DNA of 64,000 nt from Cetobacterium somerae (GCF_022430525.1 NZ_CP092520.1:186001-250000); one strand, 5' to 3'; positions 16,959-26,081 are shown, counted from the stretch's first letter. Numbers and translations are program-made. The notes: generated by a model not told the origin, from the sequence alone.

Positions 16959-18440
16959 TTGAAAAAATTATTACTTAGTTTTTTACTTATTTCGTCATTG
17001 GTTGCTGCTCAAGAAAAGGCTACACTACTATATTTTAATGACTCTCATGTGATTTATCCAGTTGTAGATAAGCATGGTGAAAGAGGAGGAGTTGCTAGAG
17101 CTAAAACTATAGTTGACTCTATAAAAAAAGAAAATAAAAATACTGTAGTACTTCAAGGTGGAGATTTAGGAGGAGGAGTTTTATTTGGAGCTGTTTATCA
17201 TGGATTTCCAATGATTGAAGCTTTTAATAAAATGCCTATAGATATTTCAAATTTTGGACAACACGAGTTTGATTTCGGAGTAACTGAAGCTAGAAACTTA
17301 GTTAACAAATCTAAGTTTCAATGGATAAGCACTAACTTAAAAGAGAGTTCTGGAAAGCCTTTTAATAATTCTAAAGAATATATTATAAAAAAGATAGGAG
17401 ATTTTAAGGTTGGTTTTTTAGGAACTACTGATGGAATGGAGACAACAATTCAAACAACTGAAATTTATCAAGAGGATATAATAAAAAGTATTGGAGAAAA
17501 TTTAGAAAAATTAAAAAAAGAAAAAGTTGATTTTATAGTTCTTTTAACTCAAGCAGAACCTGAGCTTAATATAGAAATTTTAGAAAAATATCCAGAAATA
17601 AATGCTGTATTAGCAGAAGAAAAATCTGAGAAATATAATTTTGTAACTTATGTGGGAGAAAAACCAATTGTTTCTCCACAAGGAAATATGGGGTCTATTG
17701 TAAAAATTGATATATTTAAAAATAAAGATGGAAAAATAAAACAAAGTTTAGAATTTTTACCAGTTGATAGCTCTGTTCCTTCAGATAAAGAGATGTTAAA
17801 ATTAGAAGAATTCTATAAAGAAAAATTAGATAGAGACTTAGGAACCGTTATTGCAAAAAACAATGTAAAACTAGATTCAGGATTTGGAGAGAATCATCAC
17901 GCTAGATATGAGGAGAGTAATATAGGAAATCTAATAGCAGATGCTTATAAAAATCACTTTAATACAGAGATTGCATTTATGAATGGTGGAGGAATTAGAG
18001 CAAATATAGAATCGGGAGATTTTAGATTAAGAGATGCAATATCAATTCTTCCATTCTCAAATAAAGTTGGTGCTTTTAAATATAGTGGAAAAACTATAGT
18101 AGAAGCATTAGAGCATGGAGTTAGTAGTGTAGATAAAAAAGCTGGAAGATTTTTACAAGTCGCAGGGATGGAATATAGTTATAATCCAAAAGATGAAGTG
18201 GGATCAAGAGTAAGTAATGTCACTGTAAATAATAAACCTATTGAATTAGAAACTATTTATACAGTTGCTCTTCCTTTGTATATAAAAAATGGAGGAGATG
18301 GATTCCAAATGTTAAAAAATACTGTGGGGACAGTAGAGATAGATTCAGAGAAAAATATTGATTCAGATATTTTTATTGATTATGTGAAAAAAATAAAGGT
18401 ATTAAACCCTAAATTAGAGGGAAGAATAGTTGTAAAATAG
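16959..18440 (+). CDS. 5'-nucleotidase-family protein with degenerate metal site
   Basis: A 493-residue exported protein (signal peptide MKKLLLSFLLISSLVAA) starting at TTG 16959 behind GGAGGGTG. The architecture is UshA-like: metallophosphatase domain plus C-terminal nucleotidase domain, the latter well kept (ESNIGNLIADAY, FMNGGGIRANIESG, ILPFSNKV). In the catalytic half, FNDSHV and GGD remain but GNHE has become GQHE, the expected internal His motif reads LLTQAEPE, and the GHxH motif is absent (NAVLAEEKSEKYN). It therefore probably lacks normal two-metal phosphatase chemistry and may bind rather than cleave nucleotides (inference). Its own promoter and terminator make it monocistronic. Confidence 0.8.
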   Translation: MKKLLLSFLLISSLVAAQEKATLLYFNDSHVIYPVVDKHGERGGVARAKTIVDSIKKENKNTVVLQGGDLGGGVLFGAVYHGFPMIEAFNKMPIDISNFGQHEFDFGVTEARNLVNKSKFQWISTNLKESSGKPFNNSKEYIIKKIGDFKVGFLGTTDGMETTIQTTEIYQEDIIKSIGENLEKLKKEKVDFIVLLTQAEPELNIEILEKYPEINAVLAEEKSEKYNFVTYVGEKPIVSPQGNMGSIVKIDIFKNKDGKIKQSLEFLPVDSSVPSDKEMLKLEEFYKEKLDRDLGTVIAKNNVKLDSGFGENHHARYEESNIGNLIADAYKNHFNTEIAFMNGGGIRANIESGDFRLRDAISILPFSNKVGAFKYSGKTIVEALEHGVSSVDKKAGRFLQVAGMEYSYNPKDEVGSRVSNVTVNNKPIELETIYTVALPLYIKNGGDGFQMLKNTVGTVEIDSEKNIDSDIFIDYVKKIKVLNPKLEGRIVVK

Positions 18441-18442
18441 TG

Positions 18443-18473
18443 AAATTGCAGAGTAAAATCTGCAATTTTTTTT
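18443..18473 (+). terminator. Terminator after degenerate nucleotidase
   Basis: AAATTGCAGA (18443-18452) and TCTGCAATTT (18459-18468) around GTAAAA, followed by T residues. Confidence 0.88.
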
Positions 18474-18755
18474 AGTCAAAATTAAGAAGAAAGAGGTTAA
18501 ATTTAGATGAATATACTTAAAATATGGGATTTATATAAAAAAATACTAAAAAAAAGGTATAGAAATATGAAGTTACTATTTTAAAAACAAAAGTACAAAA
18601 AAATGCCGCTATTAAATGAGATTTAAGGCGTTCGTTTGAAATTAATCTAATTAGAGTTAAGAAGAGAAAAAAATGATATATAAAGCTATGTAGATGATAT
18701 AGAGAGGTTATATAGATATTGTATTACAAATTAAGGAAAAACAATAATTTTTTAT
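18474..18755. other. Gene-poor stretch before TSCPD-like gene
   Basis: About 280 very AT-rich bases between a terminator and the next promoter. I see several TATATAG-like words but no convincing gene or RNA. A 25-codon ATG frame at 18507-18584 has only a weak ribosome binding site and is not called. Confidence 0.5.
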
Positions 18756-18784
18756 TTGACATATTAAAAATAATGAGTTATATA
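18756..18784 (+). promoter_or_regulatory. Promoter of TSCPD-like gene with palindrome
   Basis: TTGACA (18756-18761), a 17-base spacer and TATATA (18779-18784). The palindrome TATAGCTATA (18781-18790) overlaps the -10 box and could be an operator. Confidence 0.7.
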
Positions 18785-18821
18785 GCTATATTAATAATAC
18801 AAAAATACAAGGGGGGAAATT

Positions 18822-19271
18822 ATGAAAAGAAATTTATTTTTATTAGCTGGAGTTTTAATGGTAAGTACCTTTGCTAATGGGGAAGTGAAAAAAGATGTTA
18901 AATTTACAGAGGTACCCTATGGAGCTTGCTCTAAAGAGATGACTGTAGAGGTAAAAGATGGAAAAATAGTGTCGTTTTCTGCAGTGAAAGGATGCCCAGG
19001 AAACTTAAATGCAATATCTAAATTATTACCTGGAATGGAAGTAGATAAAGTTATCGCTCTTTTAGATGATAATCCATGTTCAGGTGCTCCGATAAAAGGA
19101 TTGTCTTCATGCATGGATAATTTAGTTGAAATGCTGAAGTATCATGTTAATGGAGAAGGAGAGGGACATGTGGCAGAATTGAGAAAAAAACAAAAAGCAC
19201 AGAAAATTGCATTCTCTTATAATGGGCATGTTTGCTCAGGTTGTGGATTATGTGATGCTCAATTCTCATAA
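18822..19271 (+). CDS. Exported TSCPD-like cysteine-rich protein
   Basis: A 149-residue protein: signal peptide (MKRNLFLLAGVLMVSTFANG), then a domain of about 80 residues resembling the small TSCPD-domain family (YGACSKEMTVEV, GGCPGNL-like KGCPGNLNAISKLLPGM, and SSCMDNL in place of TSCPDQL), then a basic/helical stretch and a C-terminal CSGCGLCDAQFS. The seven Cys residues suggest metal or disulfide binding. TSCPD domains are known from cytosolic proteins and the C-terminus of B12-dependent ribonucleotide reductase, so export is unusual. It has its own promoter, an AAGGGGGGAAA ribosome binding site and its own terminator. Function unknown. Confidence 0.7.
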   Translation: MKRNLFLLAGVLMVSTFANGEVKKDVKFTEVPYGACSKEMTVEVKDGKIVSFSAVKGCPGNLNAISKLLPGMEVDKVIALLDDNPCSGAPIKGLSSCMDNLVEMLKYHVNGEGEGHVAELRKKQKAQKIAFSYNGHVCSGCGLCDAQFS

Positions 19272-19285
19272 AAATTAAAAAAGTT

Positions 19286-19335
19286 AAAAAGGTGCAAGTT
19301 CATTTAGTTTTGAACTGCACCTTTTGTTTTTTCAT
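19286..19335 (+). terminator. Terminator after TSCPD-like gene
   Basis: AAAAGGTGCA-A-GTTCA pairs with TGAACTGCACCTTTT with one bulged A, followed by a T-rich run. Confidence 0.85.
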
Positions 19336-19364
19336 TGGATTAATTATAATTTAATTAAGTTACA

Positions 19365-19395
19365 AAAAATAAAAAAACTGCCAAAACCGACAGCT
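19365..19395 (-). terminator. Probable terminator of tRNA
   Basis: Read on the minus strand, CTGTC and GGCAG form a short stem around GGTTTT followed by a run of T residues, 20-some bases past the CCA end of the tRNA. Confidence 0.5.
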
Positions 19396-19416
19396 AGAAG
19401 CGTATTTAATATAATT

Positions 19417-19492
19417 TGGTGGCGGGAGCTGGATTCGAACCAACGACCTTCGGGTTATGAGCCCGACGAGCTGCCAACTGCTCTATCCCGCG
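19417..19492 (-). tRNA. Initiator tRNA-fMet (CAT)
   Basis: A 76-base cloverleaf on the minus strand with encoded CCA. Anticodon CAT lies in a stem with three consecutive G-C pairs (GGG/CCC), and position 1 (C) does not pair with position 72 (C): both are hallmarks of bacterial initiator tRNA rather than elongator Met. The T-arm GGTTCGAATCC and the D-arm AGAGCAG..CTC are intact. It has its own strong promoter and appears as a single-tRNA transcript. Confidence 0.95.
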
Positions 19493-19508
19493 TTACCTTT
19501 ACTTAATA

Positions 19509-19537
19509 AGTATATCACGTAACTTAAAGTGTGTCAA
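19509..19537 (-). promoter_or_regulatory. Promoter of tRNA-fMet
   Basis: Minus strand TTGACA (19537-19532), a 17-base spacer and TATACT (19514-19509), 17 bases before the tRNA 5' end. Confidence 0.85.
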
Positions 19538-19591
19538 TAAAAAAATACAAATAAATTAAATTGTTTCAAAAAATTATACTAATATTGAAAA

Positions 19592-19628
19592 AGAACTGTG
19601 AAGAAATATCGCCCCACAGCTCTTTTAA
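19592..19628. terminator. Terminator of M60 operon
   Basis: The stem AGAGCTGTG/CACAGTTCT (minus strand, one G-T pair) has T runs on either side and lies just past the stop of the 1505-residue gene. Confidence 0.75.
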
Positions 19629-19641
19629 AATATATAAAAAT

Positions 19642-22600
19642 TTATTTAGTTGTAAGCTTTTCTAAAAATAATCTATTTTCTTCCGCTATAAACTCATCTT
19701 TGTTAGTCCAGTTTATTTGCCAAATAGGAATAGCAAAAGGTGGATATGTTTTACAAACATCAATAGCTTCTTGAGATATAGGGAAACTATGACGTAAGAA
19801 ATAGTCACTAGTATCTCTATTTAATATATCTGAAGTGAACATAGCAAGTTTAGAAGCAGCATCTTCACTTGAAGTTGTAGGATTTGCCTGCATATATTCA
19901 TTCATTTTTATTATAAACTCTCTGTCATTATAGAAATATCTCATTTTAAACCAGAAAGCAAGCTTTCCCCAAAAATCAGCATCATAGATAGAGATAGCTT
20001 CATTTGTAATGATATTATCATTTGACCATCCACCACCATGCTTATATTCTAACAGACCAGATTCAGCGAACCAGTTATTAAATACTTCACCAAATATTCC
20101 CATTAAATAGCCATTATTATCAAGTTCATGTCCAACTTCATGTCCAACAACCCAATGATGTGCATATCTTTCCTTTGTTAAATGATTGAAAGCTAATGGA
20201 TTTCCACTGTAAGCTGTATATCCATTTCCAGTACCAACTCCAGCATGAGGGTTATCTGAATTTAATCCTGTCCACATAATTCTTTTATACGGAATAGGTT
20301 CATCAAAAGCTTTATTAGCTCCAACTAAATTATATAAAAAGTCAACGTACTCATCTCTAGTTTTTAAAACTTCTAAAAACTCTTCAGGTTTTATATTACT
20401 CTTTAACCAATCGATATCAAAGGCAGCTATTGTATTAACTCCTTCAATATAAGCTAGGTTACAATTGTGATTTTCAGACATAACACTTTCTATTTTAGAT
20501 TTTTGATAAAATTCTTTATAAGAATCATAACCATAACGATAAACTAATCCATTGTCTAATTCACTTAAGGTATACATTCTAATCTCAGTTTCTCTAGATC
20601 CTTGCAAGAAAAGTTGTCCTTGTTGTTCACCAGGATTTATAATATTTATTCCAGGTTTAAAGTTAAAGTTACAATTAGCATTTGGTTTTCCTACAAAAGT
20701 AGTTAAAGTTCCACTTATAGCTCTATTAAATACAAATATATAATCTTGGTTAGGTTTTAAATAGTGAGGAGTAATATAAAGATTACCAGTACTATTTGCA
20801 TTTATTTTACCAAAATAAAAACTTGTGTTTTTTTCTAAAGGTTTAATTGAAAGAATATAAAAAGGGTTATTTCCATTGTTGTTTATGAAAATTTTTGCTA
20901 GTTCTAAAGCTACAATTAACTCTTTATCTTCGGTTACATATTTTTCTATCTCTTCAATATCTTTAATTCCAATTCCAGGTTTAACTTTTGTAAAGTCGTT
21001 ATTGAATATATCTTTTATTCTTGAGTGAATTGGATTATAAATTTTAAAGTTAACTTCATAAAGTGATACAGAATTACTACTTGACTCTAGAGTTCTTATC
21101 ATAATTTCTTTAGCTAAAACAGGAGGAATTTCTAGAATTTTTATATTACTATTAGCTGAATTACTAATAGAGAAAGTTGTAGCAAATCTCCACTGATCAT
21201 TTTCAGATTCTTTATAATAGATTTCTCCTTTTTTAATATTACCATTTATAGATTTACAAATATATCTAAATTGATCAACCACTTTAGGGTTTTCAAAGAC
21301 AAATTCAATATCTCCAATACTAGTACTATAGAAGTTAGTTTCTAAATTTCCATCAAGAGCATTTTCAATAGGTTTATGAGAACCACATCTAGATAAACCT
21401 TTAATTGTATTTTGAGGAATTTCAGTAAAAATATCATTTGTAACATAGTAATTACTTTGAATACAAGGAATAATTTCAAGATAATGAGGCTTCCATTTTT
21501 CTATTTCCTCTAAGAAAACTCTAATTGTAAAATCTTTTGTGTATATAGGATCAAAAGTTAAATCTAATTCATTTTCTTTAGAAGTATATTTTATAGTTTT
21601 TAAAGATCTATCATTTCCTAAACTATCAATATAATTTAATTCAACTCCATATAAAGTATTAAGGTTGTTTTTTAATTTAAGAGTAATATGGTTTATAACT
21701 CTTAAATCATTATTAGTGTAGTTAATATCTTGGTAGGCAACTTTTTCTTTAAATAAATCCTTAGCTAATTGAATTTTATTCATATAATCTTTTGTTATTA
21801 AAACTCTTTTTTCGAGTTCTAATATATTTTCAAATGTTATTTCAGTTTTTAAAGAAGTATAAGTTTCATCAGTAAAAAGATTATTTATATCATCCTCTAA
21901 AAAGTTATGAATAAATATTTTTAGTTCCTCTTTTTTTATTCTACGAGTTGCAGTTTTTATAAAAAGTTCTGAAACGAACATAGGATCAATTTTAGAGTTA
22001 AATTGATTATTTTCATTGTAAAGGTATCTGTCCTTTGTTAGAGAATTTTCACAATAAATTGAGAATCTATCTTCAAAAGTTGTTGCGAATTTTGATATTA
22101 ATTTCTTTTCAGAAAGTTTTATAATGTTATAGATAACATCATCAATAGCATAGTAATCAATTGTAAAGTTTTCATTGTTATAAGTTATATCAACATCTGT
22201 ATTAAATGAGTACTTTTCAATATTTTCACTGATAGCTTCAACACCATAAATTTCATATGTTCCATAGATTAGAAGTTCGAAATTATCTGTATAAGTTTCA
22301 GTAAAATTAATAATTTTTTTATTTTCTTCTAAATTGTTTATTTCGATATTTTTTAATCGGAACTCTTTTTTATTCTTGTCAAAATATCTTACATCAGCTC
22401 TTAAAATATTTTCTAAAGCAGAGAATTGTAAGCCAGTAATAACAGAAAAAGTTGTTAAATTAGTAGCTTTAAAAATATTTGGTTCAATACTTTCTAAATA
22501 AAGATTTTCAATCTCTTTATAAATATTGTTATATTCTACAGTTTCTGCTAAAAGTGTTCTTAAGTATTTTAGATAGCTTAAATCTACTTTATCTACCAAT

Positions 22601-24159
22601 GCTGTTTTACTTTCATCTGTAAAACACTCCATTAAAATATCATAAAGACGATTATATTTGAAAAACTCAGTTTCATAGATTAAAACATGGTCTTCATTCC
22701 CTTTTGTAACTCTAACACAAAGTTCTTTTGCCAATACAGGTTTAAAATGAACGTTTCTCCAGTTGCCAGATATACCATCCATTAAACATTGAGCCACTTC
22801 CATCCATTCATCTTCTGAACTTTCCTTGTAAAATAAAGTATAGTTTTGTATTCTTCCTAAAGAGTTAGGTCTTGTTAATACATGAACTCTGTCAATAACC
22901 TTTTCTTGACTAAAAGAGAAATACACATCTCCATATCCAATTGATGTGAATGGATTACTATGAAACTGAGTAGATTCATCTCCATCAACTGCTCTTTGGG
23001 CAACTAGATGTGCGTAGTGACCACATCCAGATGTAGCTGTGATAGTTGACTTATCTATTATAGTATCTTCATCAATTTCAGAATAATAATCCTCTTTAAA
23101 AGGAGTTCCAGTTATGATAAGGTTTTCTTGGCTCGCACCATATATTTTAAAAGTGATATCTTTTGCAAAAAATGGTTTAAATGTAATTTTATTTCCATCG
23201 ATTGATAGAGGAACTTTTGTAAAAATATTTCCATAGTTATCTGCATACTCAATTTCAATATATCCATGAGATAAGTTATCGTTTAGAAAAAACTCTTTCC
23301 ACATTTCAAATTGTTCGTTTCTATATATCATAGTTTTACCATCCTCTTTTCCAGTTAGTAGTTTTTTTGCTAGATTTAACTTTGAAATGTACTCTTCAGT
23401 AGAGTGAACTCTAGTGTTAATATCTTTAATGTCATTATAAGTGACTTCATCTTTTAAAGCAGAAAAAGTATTGTCTGTAAAAAGAGAGTCTATTTCATAT
23501 GATATATAGTTGAAGATAAAGATGTTTGTATTTTCTAAGAAATTTATAGTTAGAGAATTATTACTTTTTATATATATTCTTTTCATCATAACAGGTAAAA
23601 ACTTATAAGTACCACTACTTTCATCTCTTTCTGTAGTTATTTTTACAAAATTTTGATCATCCCCTGATGAATAAAATAATTCGAAATCACCATTAGGAGC
23701 AAATTGTATTCTATCGATAATTCTTGATTCTTGTAATGTGAAATAACATTCCTTATTTTGATTTTCAGTAATAATAGTTACTTCTTCAGATTTGATTCTT
23801 GTATCAACATCTTCGTTTTTATAATATTTTTTTCCATTTACAATGATAGGAGTTACATTTATAATAGAGGCTTCATCGTCCTCTATTAAAACTTTAATCT
23901 CTCCAGTTAGAACAGGATCTAATTCCCATCTTTGAATATTTCCCTCATTTGAAACTTCTCGAGCATGTAAGTTTACAGTGTTATCTAGAAAATCTTTAAA
24001 CTCTATATTTAAAGTTGAAGGAAATAGATTGTTTTGACTTTCTAAAATTAGATTAGTTATTACTGAATAATCATTAAGTTTTAAAGTGAAAGTTTTTGAA
24101 CTAGGGGCGTTCCCATTTCTAATAAAAATTAATTCAGGAACAAATTCTTTTAAATTCAT
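19642..24159 (-). CDS. M60-type metallopeptidase with discoidin domains, no signal peptide
   Basis: A 1505-residue modular protein. The C-terminal 400 residues (about 1100-1505) form a peptidase M60 (enhancin-like) domain with the zinc site HEVGHELDN (His1340, Glu1341, His1344) and a likely third ligand Glu1358. Two F5/8 type C (discoidin, CBM32-like) domains lie at about 369-503 and 917-1042. Four short helical repeats with the core LFTDETYTSLK/E-T lie at about 221-271, 505-555, 756-806 and 1046-1094 and separate beta-rich segments. M60 enzymes usually cut mucin-type glycoproteins outside the cell, but the N-terminus (MNLKEFVPELIFIRNGNAPS) has no signal peptide. The start follows AGGAGG and lies 2 bases after the stop of the paralogue upstream, so they are co-translated. 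Confidence 0.88.
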   Translation of the reverse strand: MNLKEFVPELIFIRNGNAPSSKTFTLKLNDYSVITNLILESQNNLFPSTLNIEFKDFLDNTVNLHAREVSNEGNIQRWELDPVLTGEIKVLIEDDEASIINVTPIIVNGKKYYKNEDVDTRIKSEEVTIITENQNKECYFTLQESRIIDRIQFAPNGDFELFYSSGDDQNFVKITTERDESSGTYKFLPVMMKRIYIKSNNSLTINFLENTNIFIFNYISYEIDSLFTDNTFSALKDEVTYNDIKDINTRVHSTEEYISKLNLAKKLLTGKEDGKTMIYRNEQFEMWKEFFLNDNLSHGYIEIEYADNYGNIFTKVPLSIDGNKITFKPFFAKDITFKIYGASQENLIITGTPFKEDYYSEIDEDTIIDKSTITATSGCGHYAHLVAQRAVDGDESTQFHSNPFTSIGYGDVYFSFSQEKVIDRVHVLTRPNSLGRIQNYTLFYKESSEDEWMEVAQCLMDGISGNWRNVHFKPVLAKELCVRVTKGNEDHVLIYETEFFKYNRLYDILMECFTDESKTALVDKVDLSYLKYLRTLLAETVEYNNIYKEIENLYLESIEPNIFKATNLTTFSVITGLQFSALENILRADVRYFDKNKKEFRLKNIEINNLEENKKIINFTETYTDNFELLIYGTYEIYGVEAISENIEKYSFNTDVDITYNNENFTIDYYAIDDVIYNIIKLSEKKLISKFATTFEDRFSIYCENSLTKDRYLYNENNQFNSKIDPMFVSELFIKTATRRIKKEELKIFIHNFLEDDINNLFTDETYTSLKTEITFENILELEKRVLITKDYMNKIQLAKDLFKEKVAYQDINYTNNDLRVINHITLKLKNNLNTLYGVELNYIDSLGNDRSLKTIKYTSKENELDLTFDPIYTKDFTIRVFLEEIEKWKPHYLEIIPCIQSNYYVTNDIFTEIPQNTIKGLSRCGSHKPIENALDGNLETNFYSTSIGDIEFVFENPKVVDQFRYICKSINGNIKKGEIYYKESENDQWRFATTFSISNSANSNIKILEIPPVLAKEIMIRTLESSSNSVSLYEVNFKIYNPIHSRIKDIFNNDFTKVKPGIGIKDIEEIEKYVTEDKELIVALELAKIFINNNGNNPFYILSIKPLEKNTSFYFGKINANSTGNLYITPHYLKPNQDYIFVFNRAISGTLTTFVGKPNANCNFNFKPGINIINPGEQQGQLFLQGSRETEIRMYTLSELDNGLVYRYGYDSYKEFYQKSKIESVMSENHNCNLAYIEGVNTIAAFDIDWLKSNIKPEEFLEVLKTRDEYVDFLYNLVGANKAFDEPIPYKRIMWTGLNSDNPHAGVGTGNGYTAYSGNPLAFNHLTKERYAHHWVVGHEVGHELDNNGYLMGIFGEVFNNWFAESGLLEYKHGGGWSNDNIITNEAISIYDADFWGKLAFWFKMRYFYNDREFIIKMNEYMQANPTTSSEDAASKLAMFTSDILNRDTSDYFLRHSFPISQEAIDVCKTYPPFAIPIWQINWTNKDEFIAEENRLFLEKLTTK

Positions 24160-24161
24160 AT

Positions 24162-25925
24162 CTATCTTCTTTCCTCCTGTTGTATTTTATTTAAATAATC
24201 TTGATTAAATAACTCTTTTTCTCTTCTAAAGAAATCTTTGTGATTTTGGAAAGTAATATCATCAAGATTTAAAAATAGATTAGGATATGTATTACATTTA
24301 TCTAAAATATTTTGAGATATATTATATCCTTTCTCAGTAAAAATAGCCCCAATATTTCTGAAAGTTAATTCAGTTGTCCAAAGAGTTAATTTATCAATAG
24401 GATTTTCATTTTCAGAAAGTTCATAAGTATAGTATTTTCTGAAAAGTCTAGTCATAAATCTATCTGAATTTGAGTATAACATTGTTTTTATAAAAATATC
24501 TTTTTTCTCGTCTCCCGTTAAAGCTAAAACTTTATTGTATTTAAACTCAAACGTTTTAAAAAAACCAAGTTTTAGAAGATCTTCTAGCTCTCTAGGAAAA
24601 AACTCGCTAGAAACCATCTCGTCAGAAGTTAATCTACAAATTAAAGGAGTTGCAAAACTATGTATTCCATTTTTGAAGAATAAATTAGCATCTCCTCCGA
24701 AGTTTAAAATACTTCCCATTTCAGTTGTTTTTCTTTCAACATTCTCATTGGTATTACCTTGCCATAAAACTCTTTTAATTATATTTTTTTCAAAATACAA
24801 AGGCATATCTAAAATTGTGTATAAAAAATCATAGTAGGCATCTATAGTAATTATAGAATCTAAAAAACGATGTTCATCAAAATTGTCTTTTATCCACTTG
24901 ATTTCTATATTAGCAATGAAGTTTTTTCCCTCTATAAACATATTTTTTCTGTTGCTTTGAAGGTTTAAAAATTGTGTAAACTGACTTTCGCCCATTTTGA
25001 AAACGCTTGACTCATCAAAACCATAACCTCTTATATATATATTTTCATTTAAATCCCCGATTAAAAAAAGTTCTCCTGAGTCTGGAATAAAGACTTTATT
25101 TATTCCTTTATTTAATTTTATAGTGCCATTATATTGAAAGTTACTTTGATCTTGAAAATAAGTGATTTCACAATTAGAACTAGAAATTAGTATTACATTT
25201 CTACTATTATTAATGAACATTCCTAAAGAGTTCAATTTCTCTGTTTTAGAAATTTTTAAAGTACTACAAAACTCATTGGTATCAACTGTATTTTTTAAAA
25301 GTTGTACATCTTTATATTTTATAGTATCCATCTTAGATAGGTATAAGTATTTAACTATTCCACTTACTTTGTATAGCTCTGGATAAATTTTGACATCGTT
25401 ATGAACTTCGTCAATTATTTCTAAAGTTAAAAAGTCTGAAAGTATAAAATTGCCATTGATTTCATCGAAAAAAGTAAGCATATTCATCTCTTGACTTAAA
25501 CTAAAATAAAAATTTATTTCATTCATTGTAACAAATCTTCCGTTACTTCCATGGATACGAATACAAAATTCATTTGCAAAAGTTGGACTAAATTCTGCAG
25601 TTCTAAGTCCTTCACTAGTTTCCCAACTAGAAGATCTATATATAGAAACCCAATCTGCTGTAGAGATATTATTTTTATATAAAATTTCATAACTTTGGAT
25701 AAGCCCCCAACCTCTTAGGTTGCTTGTGTAGAAGTCTATTTTTTCAATTACTCGATGAGTAGGTAGTTTAAAATAAATATCAGCATAAGAACCATTGGGG
25801 TAGCTTCCGTTTGAAGCGTAAACTGTTTCTAAATTTCTGTCTAATACTAAACTTACTTCGTTATTACCAAAATGAGATAACGTTGCTGCTGCTGTGATTG
25901 AGTCGTTAGGTATTCTATTATTCAC
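24162..25925 (-). CDS. M60-like pseudo-peptidase paralogue with discoidin domain
   Basis: A 587-residue protein. Residues 7-147 are an F5/8 type C-like domain (LVLDRNLETVYASNGSYPNG, EFSPTFANEFCIRIHGSNG). The rest aligns by eye with the M60 domain of the next gene: IEIKWIKDNF with FDIDWLKSNI, AYYDFLYTIL with EYVDFLYNLV, KRVLWQGN with KRIMWTGL, and the C-terminal QNHKDFFRREKELF with TNKDEFIAEENRLF. At the place of HEVGH there is only FATPLICRLTSDEM, so the zinc site is lost. The start is GTG at 25925 with AAGGAGTG upstream; an in-frame TGA two codons earlier rules out a longer N-terminus, so it has no signal peptide. First gene of the operon; a non-catalytic partner or inhibitor is possible (inference). 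Confidence 0.8.
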   Translation of the reverse strand: MNNRIPNDSITAAATLSHFGNNEVSLVLDRNLETVYASNGSYPNGSYADIYFKLPTHRVIEKIDFYTSNLRGWGLIQSYEILYKNNISTADWVSIYRSSSWETSEGLRTAEFSPTFANEFCIRIHGSNGRFVTMNEINFYFSLSQEMNMLTFFDEINGNFILSDFLTLEIIDEVHNDVKIYPELYKVSGIVKYLYLSKMDTIKYKDVQLLKNTVDTNEFCSTLKISKTEKLNSLGMFINNSRNVILISSSNCEITYFQDQSNFQYNGTIKLNKGINKVFIPDSGELFLIGDLNENIYIRGYGFDESSVFKMGESQFTQFLNLQSNRKNMFIEGKNFIANIEIKWIKDNFDEHRFLDSIITIDAYYDFLYTILDMPLYFEKNIIKRVLWQGNTNENVERKTTEMGSILNFGGDANLFFKNGIHSFATPLICRLTSDEMVSSEFFPRELEDLLKLGFFKTFEFKYNKVLALTGDEKKDIFIKTMLYSNSDRFMTRLFRKYYTYELSENENPIDKLTLWTTELTFRNIGAIFTEKGYNISQNILDKCNTYPNLFLNLDDITFQNHKDFFRREKELFNQDYLNKIQQEERR

Positions 25926-25964
25926 ATTTCACTCCTTTAAAATTTATTAAACTATTATGAAATA

Positions 25965-25993
25965 ATTTTACATTTATTATATTGTTAAGTCAA
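25965..25993 (-). promoter_or_regulatory. Promoter of M60 operon
   Basis: Minus strand TTGACT (25993-25988), a 17-base spacer and TAAAAT (25970-25965), about 40 bases before the GTG start. Confidence 0.7.
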
Positions 25994-26081
25994 TAGTAAA
26001 AAAAATATTTCAAATAAAAAAATATTTTTATATAAAAACTATATAGGTTGGAACTTTGTAGAAGCTGAGCTTTTTTTATTC

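Noticed and set aside
18507-18584. 25-codon ATG frame in the gap before the TSCPD-like gene
   Set aside because: Weak ribosome site, no promoter or terminator matched to it, and low-complexity sequence.
19324-19506. Apparent 60-residue protein on the plus strand across 19.4 kb
   Set aside because: It is the antisense translation of the initiator tRNA (the familiar false protein from tRNA genes), not a gene.
19417-25925. Idea that the M60 operon is an island integrated at the tRNA
   Set aside because: The tRNA 3' end faces away from the M60 genes, and I see no integrase or repeated tRNA end.
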